Assembly: GCA_019421725.1 (NCBI GenBank)
Contig: JAHZES010000058.1
Span: forward strand, 1-10,869
DNA from: Clostridiales bacterium
Lineage (GTDB): Bacteria > Bacillota > Clostridia > Oscillospirales > Acutalibacteraceae
DNA length: 10,869 nt
Direction of reading: 5' to 3'
Each line of letters starts with the position of its first letter. Position 1 is the stretch's first letter. A program made the position numbers and the translations under genes. This document shows, piece by piece, positions 1 through 6,217 of the stretch. The notes below the pieces were generated by a model that was given only the letters and a program-made list of their open reading frames with translations, made no database searches and was not told where the DNA came from.

Positions 1-51
1 AGCTCACTCGTAATGAGCAGGTCGTCCGTTCGAATCGGATCAGTAGCTCCA
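1..51 (+). tRNA. tRNA-Thr (anticodon CGT), 3' part only
   Basis: The window opens inside a tRNA. The anticodon stem GCTCA/TGAGC encloses the 7-nt loop CTCGTAA, so the anticodon is CGT, which reads the threonine codon ACG. A T-arm follows with GTCCG, loop TTCGAAT and CGGAT. Then come the 3' acceptor strand CAGTAGC, discriminator T and an encoded CCA at 49-51. The 5' acceptor strand and D-arm lie before the window, so the acceptor pairing cannot be checked. The anticodon and T-arm are seen directly. The Thr identity rests on the anticodon alone. Confidence 0.9.
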
Positions 52-129
52 AAAAAGTCCGGGACTGTGCTCCGGCATATCATAGGGACGGTTTATGAAC
101 TTACCCCGTATATAATTGTTCCTGTGGAG

Positions 130-162
130 GGAGACGGTGATTTGGCGCCGTCTCCTTTTTCT
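130..162 (+). terminator. Intrinsic terminator after the tRNA
   Basis: GGAGACGG (130-137) pairs with CCGTCTCC (148-155) around a 10-nt loop and is followed directly by TTTTT, C and TTTT. This is a classic rho-independent terminator about 80 bp after the tRNA CCA end, and it separates the tRNA transcript from the next gene. The stretch between tRNA and hairpin (52-129) shows no credible gene. It has a lone TATAAT at 111-116 without a matching -35. Confidence 0.85.
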
Positions 163-211
163 TTTAATAAAAAAACCGACGCAGGTCATTCGCTGTTGAA
201 AGGGGAAGAAC

Positions 212-887
212 ATGGGAAAGAACATGCGCGGAGCTGATATACTCAGCGCGGAAAGAATGAGCGATGCGGAGCTTTCGAAAAAGCTTGGGCACTATCAAAG
301 GCTGGCGCGCGTCTGGATGTATGCCGGTCTTTTCGGCGTTTTGGGCGGGATTGTCTCATTTTTTGCAGTACAGGATGCGCTTCTTAAGGCAATCCTTGTA
401 GCAGTGCTGTTTTTTGGCGGCATTTTCTGTGTGATTTTTTTGAGCGGCGGCGCGCAGAAAAAGTTAAAGGTGTTGTCCTGCGCTGTGCAACGGGCACCGC
501 AGCTCCGTCTGCGATTTGCGTCGGTGCGCGGACGGAGGGCAGCCCATGCGGTGACGTAACGGGCAACGAGGAGTTCGACCGCCGCTTTCGTATCACAGCA
601 GGCACGGAAAAGGACGCGCGCTCTCTTCTTACGCCGCAGTTTGTGAAGATGATAAATGCCCTTGAACAGAATGTGGGGGGACGCCTTCTAAGCTTCCGTT
701 GGGAGGGAAGAGTGCTTTCACTGGCGCTGGAAACGAATTACGCCTTCGCCGCGGTTGCGGAAAATGTGGATCTGAGTGAGACCTTGATGCGCTGCGCCGC
801 AGCTATACCGCTTCGCTGCAGAAAATGGCGCGGACGCTGGATCTTTTGAAAATCATGATGAAGGACGCCGGGATTCAGGCAATTTGA
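212..887 (+). pseudogene. Degraded membrane protein gene, probable DUF3137 family
   Basis: This is a broken gene read in three frames. The first frame (212-559) has a good ribosome site (AAGGGGAAG just upstream of the ATG). It encodes an N-terminal soluble stretch and two hydrophobic segments (about residues 36-52 and 59-78), then loses sense after KKLKVL near 480 and stops at 557. A second frame resumes before 553, with no start of its own, and runs to 849. It encodes FDRRFRITAG and ARSLLTPQFVKMI, then a strand-rich stretch. A third frame takes over near 790 with RRSYTASLQKMARTLDLLK and ends at 885-887. The FxxxFxI...ARxLLTP pattern with a closing helix resembles the C-terminal half of DUF3137 proteins. 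By my recollection that family is near 300 aa or more, so a central block also seems to be missing. The family call is moderate. The frame breaks are seen directly. The 3' end overlaps the converging MerR gene by 13 bp. Confidence 0.6.
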
Positions 888-1357
888 GAAGAGTCCGCCG
901 ATTCCTTCTCTTCGAACAATCCGCTTTCTTCGCGCAGGCGAAGGATTTCAGGCGGGAGCTCTTCCGGACGCAGCTTTTTTGGAACCTCTTCGCTGCCTGC
1001 CTGGACGGCGGTATCGTAAAACCAGCACTTGTAGGAAACGGCGTTCAGCGTTTTCTGCAGCTTTGCCATCTGTTCCTCAACGGCCCTTTTCCGATTGTAA
1101 AACAAGTTGCGGCGCTGCTCCAGTGTGGAATCGCCCTCCATATACCAATCGATATACTGTTTGATTTCTTTGATGGAAAGACCGCTCGCTTTCAGGCATT
1201 CGATCAGCCGAAGCCAGCCAAAGTCGTTTTCTTTAAACATTCGGACTCCGCCGGAGCTGCGTTCCACCATGGGAAGAAGCCCTTCTTTGTCGTAGTAGCG
1301 CAGCGTATAGGTGCTCAGTCCGGTTTTTTCGGCGGCCTCTCCGATGGAGTAAAGCAT
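875..1357 (-). CDS. MerR family transcriptional regulator
   Basis: A 160-aa DNA-binding protein. Residues 3-21 form the MerR helix-turn-helix (IGEAAEKTGLSTYTLRYYDK), with the family-typical RYYDKEGLLP at 20-29. A winged region (SSGGVRMF) and the second helical motif (LRLIECLKASGLSIKEIKQY) follow. A charged helical stretch (roughly residues 75-105, RRNLFYNRKRAVEEQMAKLQ) fits the MerR dimerisation coiled coil. The short C-terminal part holds YKCWFYDTAVQAG, a pattern I associate with clostridial MerR proteins of unknown ligand. There is one clear Cys and no paired Cys metal site, so sensing of a metal such as mercury, copper or zinc is unlikely. The start at 1357 is preceded by AGGAAAGGA. Transcription would come from the promoter at 1469-1497, leaving a long leader. 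No target gene is adjacent on the same strand. MerR proteins often control their own or a divergent promoter, and hydF lies divergently about 285 bp away, but no link is shown. Confidence 0.93.
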   Translation of the reverse strand: MLYSIGEAAEKTGLSTYTLRYYDKEGLLPMVERSSGGVRMFKENDFGWLRLIECLKASGLSIKEIKQYIDWYMEGDSTLEQRRNLFYNRKRAVEEQMAKLQKTLNAVSYKCWFYDTAVQAGSEEVPKKLRPEELPPEILRLREESGLFEEKESADSSQIA

Positions 1358-1383
1358 CGTTTAATCAGTTCCTTTCCTGTAAG

Positions 1384-1420
1384 AGATCAAATATATTTCC
1401 ATGCGCTAAGCGCTTGATCT
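1384..1420. promoter_or_regulatory. Nested inverted repeats in the MerR leader (candidate operator)
   Basis: The outer arms AGATCAA (1384-1390) and TTGATCT (1414-1420) are perfect inverted repeats. Inside them sits GCGCT-A-AGCGC (1403-1413). The structure lies 27-63 bp upstream of the MerR start codon and about 40-80 nt downstream of the predicted transcription start. It could be an operator for autoregulation or an RNA hairpin in the leader. The usual MerR site spans a long-spacer promoter, and I do not see a good one here, so the role is inferred only. Confidence 0.35.
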
Positions 1421-1468
1421 ACGGGTGTTTCATATGAGCTCCGGGCAATCCCCTTTTACCTGAAGGCT

Positions 1469-1497
1469 ATCATAACGCAAAGCGCGGGAGGTGTCAA
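1469..1497 (-). promoter_or_regulatory. Sigma-A-type promoter for the MerR gene
   Basis: On the minus strand the -35 is TTGACA (1497-1492), the spacer is exactly 17 bp, and the -10 is TATGAT (1474-1469). This is near consensus. The predicted start is about 1462, giving a leader of about 105 nt before the MerR ATG. The spacer is 17 bp rather than the 19-20 bp typical of MerR-activated promoters, so it looks constitutive or repressible, not twisted by a MerR activator. Confidence 0.75.
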
Positions 1498-1560
1498 GAA
1501 TCGGGGCAGAGGGTGCAAAACAAGCTGCGCAGTAAAACGGCGCGCTCCTCTGTGTTTTTC

Positions 1561-1589
1561 TTGACAATTTTTTCAGTGTGTGATAAGTT
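1561..1589 (+). promoter_or_regulatory. Promoter for hydF
   Basis: A consensus TTGACA (1561-1566), a 17-bp spacer and TAAGTT (1584-1589) as a weak -10. The -10 is preceded by TG at 1581-1582, giving an extended -10 element that can compensate. The predicted start is near 1597, about 46 nt before the hydF ATG. A near-palindrome, CTGTTTT-TT-AAAACAG (1605-1620), lies just downstream of the start and could bind a regulator. Confidence 0.55.
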
Positions 1590-1642
1590 TGAAAAATGAT
1601 GAAGCTGTTTTTTAAAACAGTTCGAAGCGGGGGTTTGAAAAA

Positions 1643-2851
1643 ATGGGTATGAACCATACGCCGTCCGGCGAGCGGGTGCAAATTGGTTTTTTTGGTCGTC
1701 GGAACGCAGGAAAATCAAGCGTGGTCAACGCAGTGACGGGGCAGCAGCTTTCTATCGTATCGGAAACAAAGGGAACCACAACGGATCCGGTTTACAAGGC
1801 CATGGAGCTGCTTCCGCTTGGACCGGTGATGATCATTGATACGCCGGGCTTTGACGACGAAGGAACGTTGGGCGGGCAGCGTGTCCAGAAAACACGGCAG
1901 GTGCTGAACAAAGCGGATGCCGCTGTGCTGGTGACCGACGCACTTTCAGAATTTTCGGACTGCGAACGGGAGTTGATCCGCCTTTTTCGCGAACGGGAGA
2001 TCCCGTATCTGATCGTGCGCAACAAAAGCGATCTGCTGCCGGGGGAAAAAGCCGAAAAAGAAAATGAAGTGTACGTCAGCGCAAAGACCGGTGCAGGAAT
2101 CGAAGCGCTGAAGGAGCGTCTGGCGGGAATTACCGTGACCGACGATATGACGCGCCGGTTGGTAGGAGATTTACTGCGGCCGGATGATCTGGCGGTGCTG
2201 GTGACGCCGATCGACGCCGCAGCACCGAAGGGCCGGATGATTTTGCCGCAGCAGCAGGTGATCCGTGATGTGCTGGAGGCGGACGCTTGTTCGGTCGTCG
2301 TGAAGGAAAGCAATCTGGCTGCGGCGCTGGCCTCGCTGGGAAAGCCGCCGGCCATGGTCATTACTGACAGCCAGGCGTTCGGCGTCGTTTCCAAAATAGT
2401 TCCGCGTGATATTCCGCTGACGTCTTTTTCTATTTTAATGGCGCGTTACAAGGGGCTGCTGGAAACATCCGTCCGGGGAGCTGCTGCAATGAAACGGCTG
2501 CACGACGGCGACACGGTGTTGATTTCCGAGGGCTGTACGCATCATCGCCAGTGCACGGATATCGGGACCGTTAAGCTGCCGCGCTGGTTGCGCGAATACA
2601 CCGGAAAGCAGTTAAATATTGTCACCAGCTCAGGCACGGAATTCCCCGAGGATCTTTCAAAGATTGCGCTGGTACTTCACTGCGGCGGCTGCATGCTGAA
2701 TGCGCGCGAGGTAAAGTACCGCATGAAAAGCGCAGTGCGGCAGGGAGTTCCGATTACGAACTATGGCGTAGCCATTGCGTGCATGAACGGGATCCTGCGC
2801 CGCAGCCTGGAGCTTTTTCCGGATCTGCTCGCCCTTCTGGACGAGTCGTGA
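1643..2851 (+). CDS. hydF: [FeFe] hydrogenase maturation GTPase HydF
   Basis: A 402-aa scaffold/carrier GTPase that works with the radical-SAM enzymes HydE and HydG to assemble the 2Fe subcluster of the [FeFe]-hydrogenase H-cluster and deliver it to the apo-enzyme in the cytoplasm. The GTPase domain is complete: P-loop GRRNAGKS at 18-25, switch region GTTTDP at 44-49, DTPG at 66-69, NKSD at 127-130 and SAK at 146-148. The C-terminal cluster-binding signature CxH...HCxxC is intact, with C298 and H300, then H346, C347 and C350 separated by 45 residues. This matches the HydF family and rules out a plain Era/TrmE-like GTPase. The length is typical. A purine-rich site (AGCGGGGG) precedes the ATG, and a second in-frame ATG two codons later is possible. 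HydE, HydG and the hydrogenase are not in the window, so maturation genes are scattered in this genome. It has its own promoter. Confidence 0.97.
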   Translation: MGMNHTPSGERVQIGFFGRRNAGKSSVVNAVTGQQLSIVSETKGTTTDPVYKAMELLPLGPVMIIDTPGFDDEGTLGGQRVQKTRQVLNKADAAVLVTDALSEFSDCERELIRLFREREIPYLIVRNKSDLLPGEKAEKENEVYVSAKTGAGIEALKERLAGITVTDDMTRRLVGDLLRPDDLAVLVTPIDAAAPKGRMILPQQQVIRDVLEADACSVVVKESNLAAALASLGKPPAMVITDSQAFGVVSKIVPRDIPLTSFSILMARYKGLLETSVRGAAAMKRLHDGDTVLISEGCTHHRQCTDIGTVKLPRWLREYTGKQLNIVTSSGTEFPEDLSKIALVLHCGGCMLNAREVKYRMKSAVRQGVPITNYGVAIACMNGILRRSLELFPDLLALLDES

Positions 2852-2910
2852 CCGATGGGAACGCAATCGGGTAAAAAAAGTTTTTTCACCGAAATTTTTC
2901 GGAAAAAACA

Positions 2911-2939
2911 TTGCAAACGGCCATGCGATGTGGTATGAT
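2911..2939 (+). promoter_or_regulatory. Promoter for secG
   Basis: TTGCAA (2911-2916), a 17-bp spacer and TATGAT (2934-2939). Immediately upstream lie A- and T-tracts (2872-2908), including CCGAAA-TT-TTTCGG (2889-2902) flanked by T6 and A6, which resemble an UP element. The hairpin there lacks a following T-run on the plus strand, so it is not a convincing hydF terminator. The predicted start near 2946 leaves about 39 nt before the ATG. Confidence 0.75.
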
Positions 2940-2984
2940 GTTTTAGTATTGATTACTATATCGTGACTGGAGGTGTCCAAGGTT

Positions 2985-3233
2985 ATGTCCGTTCTTCAGA
3001 TTATTTGCGGCATCGTTCTGCTGATTCTTTCGGTCGTCATTATTTTTGTTGTTATCCTGCAGGAGGGTCACGAGGCCAATGTTGGCGTGGTTTCCGGTGG
3101 TGCTGACAACTTTTTTGGCAAAGGCAAGTCGCGCTCGATCGATGCGTTTCTCGCCAAATGGACGAAGGCAGCTGCGATCGTATTCGGCGTTGTTGTGCTG
3201 TTCACAAACATGGTCATGTTCTTTGTAAAATGA
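2985..3233 (+). CDS. secG: Protein translocase subunit SecG
   Basis: An 82-aa membrane subunit of the SecYEG channel that aids SecA-driven export. There are two hydrophobic helices, about residues 3-25 and 62-81. The loop between them has the family features: QEG at 26-28, then GVVSGGADNFFGKGKSR (34-50), then a basic/amphipathic turn DAFLAKWTK. I chose the ATG at 2985 because GGAGGT (2969-2974) sits 10 bp upstream. The in-frame GTG at 2973 overlaps that site. In many Firmicutes secG is followed by rnr and smpB. Here a strong terminator follows and the gene stands alone. SecG would serve export of proteins such as the large adhesin next door, but that is a general role and not a specific link. 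Confidence 0.95.
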   Translation: MSVLQIICGIVLLILSVVIIFVVILQEGHEANVGVVSGGADNFFGKGKSRSIDAFLAKWTKAAAIVFGVVVLFTNMVMFFVK

Positions 3234-3255
3234 TAACAGCCTGTATCGGCAGATA

Positions 3256-3297
3256 AAGCGCCGAGCCTCTGTGCAGAAGAGGCTCGGCGCTTTTCTT
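3256..3297 (+). terminator. Strong intrinsic terminator of secG
   Basis: A perfect 15-bp stem, arms 3256-3270 and 3278-3292 (left arm AAGCGCCGAGCCTCT), with 7-nt loop GTGCAGA, followed by TTCTT. It lies 23 bp past the secG stop and isolates secG from the adhesin gene. Confidence 0.95.
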
Positions 3298-3445
3298 GTG
3301 CGATTCGGCGCGGCGGTCCTTTTTGCCGCTGTCTTTAATGCAGAAGCATGACAGGAAAAGGGCGCTCGTTGTTCCGGCCAGTATAGAAAGCTGTTTTGTG
3401 ACAAAATGAAAAAGCTGGAATAATTCTTTGGAACGGAAGAATACT

Positions 3446-3565
3446 ATGAAAACGATTTTGCGGCCATTTTTTGAGGATCGTGTAAAAGCAGTGGAAAAAG
3501 CGAAGAAAGAATATTCGAAAGGAGTACAGGTAAAAAGATTCAGAAAATTTTGCAGATTTTTTTGA
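3446..3565 (+). CDS. Possible 39-aa small basic protein (doubtful)
   Basis: An ATG-to-TGA frame encoding a lysine/arginine-rich peptide (MKTILRPFFEDRV at the start, VKRFRKFCRFF at the end). A weak purine stretch, GGAACGGAAG, precedes the ATG. A loose promoter, GTGACA with a 17-bp spacer and TAATTC, lies upstream. The stop codon falls inside an AT-rich hairpin. I do not recognise the sequence. It may be chance coding in AT-rich DNA. Confidence 0.2.
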   Translation: MKTILRPFFEDRVKAVEKAKKEYSKGVQVKRFRKFCRFF

Positions 3566-3604
3566 ATATTTCTTTTTTGTTACCGAAATATGACCGCAGG
3601 AGGT

Positions 3605-3610
3605 TATACT
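3605..3610 (+). promoter_or_regulatory. Candidate -10 box for the adhesin gene
   Basis: TATACT at 3605-3610 is a good -10 match and would place the transcript start near 3617, with about 57 nt of leader before the ATG at 3674. No good -35 stands at 16-18 bp upstream. TTGTTA (3577-3582) is 22 bp away, which is too far for a standard promoter. The gene may need an activator or another sigma factor, or its promoter may lie elsewhere. Confidence 0.3.
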
Positions 3611-3673
3611 GATTCCAAGTTAAAGCGAGGCCTGTCCGGAAAACAGAGCTTTATGATTGAAGGGAGAATCAAC

Positions 3674-6217
3674 ATGGTGAAGAATGTATTTAAGAAAGCA
3701 CTGTCCTACGTACTTTCTGTTTGCGTTCTGGCAGGAACAATGCTCCTGACGGCGCAAGCGGTGCCGGATCAGAACCGAAATCAGATCGGCAACTATGTAA
3801 CAGTGGATTCCAACAACCATGCAGGATCACAGGAGAGCGGAACCGGTACGTCAACCGTCACCGGTGAGGATGGCGTTGAGATCCAGAAAAATATTGTTCC
3901 GGTTTTGGACGCAAACGGAAATCCAATCGAAAACCTGTTCGATATTACACTGCAGGTAAAAACGCAGCAGACAGTTATCTCGAATGACGCAGCGATCGCG
4001 TTGGTGATCGACACCTCCGGTTCAATGGATTATTGCGCCGAATGCGGAGGATCGGATCGTCATTCCCAGAGCTGCAAATATTATTCCGGAGGGTGGAACG
4101 GTGTTACGGCAGCACAAAGCCGGATGCGGGCAACGATCAACGGAGCAAAAAGCTTTGTTGACAGCATCGCGTCCAGCGCGGCGGCAGACGAACACAGCGG
4201 AAAAATTTATGTTTCCGTCATCAAGTTTGCGAGCTCGGCTTCCAAAGTGTGCGATTGGATCGATATCACTGCATCCGAAGGACTGGCAAGCGTGAAGAAA
4301 TGTCTGGAGGGGCTTACTGCAGCAGGCGGAACGAATCTGGAAGCGGGCCTTATGCTGGCGAGAAACCGCCTGAGTATGACGGCGGCTCCGGTTGACGGTA
4401 AACCGGTCAACATCAGTGCGCTGAACCGCTTTACCGTATTACTGACAGACGGTAAGCCGACGTACCGCGTGAGGAACAATACGACCAGCACCGAGGCTGC
4501 GGGAACCGAACAGACCGGCGGAAGTACGGACGACGGCTCCGGCTCGCAGACCTCTGAGAAGGAGCGCAACGAGGCCAAACAGATGGCGGCCGAGGTCAAG
4601 GCGCTCAGCAAGCTTTATACCATCTGCTACGGCGTTAGCGAAGACGAGCTTTATACAGAATATCAGGACAGCTGCACCCATTGCGGCAAGCCCAAGAGCG
4701 AGCACAATAAAGTTTGGTTTTTCGTCGGCACGCGTTATGATTGCCCGGACGGCAGCGGGAATACTTTTAAAGCCAAAGAAACAACCGTAACGATTGGCGA
4801 TTACCTGAGAGATGAGATCGCAACAGCTGCCGCGGACGACGATGCGTATGCATACAATGCCGGCAGCACCGAGGAACTCAATACGGCATTTACCAACATT
4901 GCTTCCTCCACCACCAGCGGTATCAACGCGGCCGGCGCGGTTGTCAATGACCCGATGAGCGACACGATCGTTTTCCAAACGGGAACGGCGCTGACGGGCA
5001 ACAGTGCAGCGGATGCCGCTTACGACAGCGACAGCAAAACGCTTGTGTGGACGCTGAATGCAGAGAACGCGTCGATCGATACGGTCGACGGAACGACGAC
5101 CTACACCTATACAGTCACCTATCGCGTAGAACTGGATACTGCAAATCTGCAGCCGGATACGTATTATCCGACCAATAAGTATACAACGCTGACTTACGGA
5201 CAAACAACGATGGAATTCAAGGTTCCGACAGTCAAAGGCCTGTTTGCAGATTTTGCTTTTGATAAGGTTGCTTATCATGACAACAGCCTTGGCCTGAACG
5301 GCGCAGTATTTACGTTGGTCCGCAGCGACGGCGCAGTAACACGGACGGCCAGCTCCGTGAACGGAAGGGTCCTGTTTGAGGATCTGCCCAGCGGAACGTA
5401 TACACTGACAGAAACGACCGCTGCGGCCGGTTATGACAAGGATTCGGCTGCAAGCTATACGGTCACGGTCTCCTTTGGGCAGGCCACCGTGCAGGGAGTA
5501 TCCGGCGCGTTGACCGTAACCAATAAGCTGCTGCAGAAAAAGGTTTCTGTCGACGGCCAGAAAACATGGGTAGACGGCGATGGTTCCGCCCGCCCGGCCA
5601 GCATCACCGTTGTTCTCTATCGCGACGGCGTCGAAGTTGCGCGGACAACGGTAACGGCGCAGAATGATTGGAAATATTCGTTTGCCGACTTGGATCAGGT
5701 CAACCTGGAAACCGGCGAGGATTATGTTTATACGGTGCAGGAGATCGTTCCGGCAGGCTATGATCAGGCGGTAAACGGCAACGATATTACCAATACGCTT
5801 CAGCAGAAGAAAATCGCCATTTCAGGCGAAAAAACCTGGGTGGACGGCGGAAACGCCCTGAACACCCGTCCGGGATCCGTTACGCTGGAGCTGTTTGCCA
5901 ACGGCAAATCCACCGGCAAAACGGTGACAACAGACGCCGCCAAGCAGTGGAAATACAGCTTTACGGATTTGGATCAGTACGATGCGTCCCGTTATCCGAT
6001 CGTGTATACCGTGCAGGAAAAGAATGTCGACGGCAATTACACGCAACGGTGGGAACATCGGAAAACAATTACGAAGTTAAAAATACCATTAAGCAGGAAA
6101 AGATCAGCATTTCCGGCACAAAGGTGTGGATTGACGGCGACAATGCCGGTCAGACCCGTCCGGAATCCGTTACGGTCGAGCTGTACGCAAACAATGTGGC
6201 GACCGGCATCCGGGTGA
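3674..6217 (+). CDS. VWA/SpaA/Cna_B surface adhesin, 5' part (frameshifted)
   Basis: This open frame encodes the N-terminal part of a large cell-wall adhesin, likely a pilus-tip- or stalk-type protein. I chose the ATG at 3674: GGGAG precedes it by 8 bp, and a signal peptide follows (basic residues 3-8, hydrophobic core 10-26, cleavage after AQA at 27-29). The upstream ATG at 3590 lacks a ribosome site and would bury the signal. A von Willebrand A domain follows, with an intact metal-dependent adhesion site: D113-T-S115-G-S117, T220 and D259. Two Cys/His clusters interrupt it, C121/C124/H130/C134 and C334/C337/H344/C357. A SpaA-like domain (about 521-617) has a Lys in FDKV and a Glu in LTET. 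Cna_B repeats 1 and 2 begin at 5543. Near 6046 the true sense moves to the -1 frame. The last 57 codons here are off-frame and end at a stop without an anchor, so this product alone would be secreted and not wall-bound. Confidence 0.88.
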   Translation: MVKNVFKKALSYVLSVCVLAGTMLLTAQAVPDQNRNQIGNYVTVDSNNHAGSQESGTGTSTVTGEDGVEIQKNIVPVLDANGNPIENLFDITLQVKTQQTVISNDAAIALVIDTSGSMDYCAECGGSDRHSQSCKYYSGGWNGVTAAQSRMRATINGAKSFVDSIASSAAADEHSGKIYVSVIKFASSASKVCDWIDITASEGLASVKKCLEGLTAAGGTNLEAGLMLARNRLSMTAAPVDGKPVNISALNRFTVLLTDGKPTYRVRNNTTSTEAAGTEQTGGSTDDGSGSQTSEKERNEAKQMAAEVKALSKLYTICYGVSEDELYTEYQDSCTHCGKPKSEHNKVWFFVGTRYDCPDGSGNTFKAKETTVTIGDYLRDEIATAAADDDAYAYNAGSTEELNTAFTNIASSTTSGINAAGAVVNDPMSDTIVFQTGTALTGNSAADAAYDSDSKTLVWTLNAENASIDTVDGTTTYTYTVTYRVELDTANLQPDTYYPTNKYTTLTYGQTTMEFKVPTVKGLFADFAFDKVAYHDNSLGLNGAVFTLVRSDGAVTRTASSVNGRVLFEDLPSGTYTLTETTAAAGYDKDSAASYTVTVSFGQATVQGVSGALTVTNKLLQKKVSVDGQKTWVDGDGSARPASITVVLYRDGVEVARTTVTAQNDWKYSFADLDQVNLETGEDYVYTVQEIVPAGYDQAVNGNDITNTLQQKKIAISGEKTWVDGGNALNTRPGSVTLELFANGKSTGKTVTTDAAKQWKYSFTDLDQYDASRYPIVYTVQEKNVDGNYTQRWEHRKTITKLKIPLSRKRSAFPAQRCGLTATMPVRPVRNPLRSSCTQTMWRPASG

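Larger units (their letters stand above)
3297..3673 (+). other. 377-bp AT-rich gap before the adhesin gene
   Basis: No convincing gene lies between the secG terminator and the adhesin start. The gap contains a short ORF with a poor case (3446-3565), a small inverted repeat ATTCTT/AAGAAT (3423-3442), and an imperfect AT-rich hairpin, ATTCAGAAAA (3538-3547) with TTTTTTGAAT (3558-3567). A T-rich tract follows the hairpin (to about 3578). The hairpin plus T-run could end a transcript entering from upstream. The likely adhesin promoter and leader begin after it. Confidence 0.5.

Noticed and set aside
111..116. TATAAT as promoter for the degraded membrane protein gene
   Set aside because: No -35 is found at 16-18 bp, and the transcript would run at once into the terminator at 130-162.
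13..237. 74-codon plus-strand open frame over the tRNA and its terminator
   Set aside because: It covers the tRNA 3' half and the hairpin, and its sequence is non-protein-like.
884..1417. 177-codon plus-strand open frame opposite the MerR gene
   Set aside because: It is a shadow of the MerR reading frame, which has clear helix-turn-helix motifs, a promoter and a ribosome site.
2881..2908. Terminator after hydF
   Set aside because: The CCGAAA/TTTCGG hairpin with flanking T6 and A6 has no T-run after it on the plus strand. It sits against the secG -35 and looks more like an AT-rich upstream promoter element.
3590..3673. Upstream ATG start for the adhesin (adds 28 residues)
   Set aside because: It has no ribosome site and would bury the signal peptide. 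The ATG at 3674 has GGGAG at proper spacing and a standard Sec signal directly after it.
6038..6070. Programmed -1 ribosomal frameshift in the adhesin
   Set aside because: There is no X XXY YYZ heptamer in the zero frame at the point where sense changes and no clear downstream stimulatory hairpin. A one-base indel explains the data more simply.
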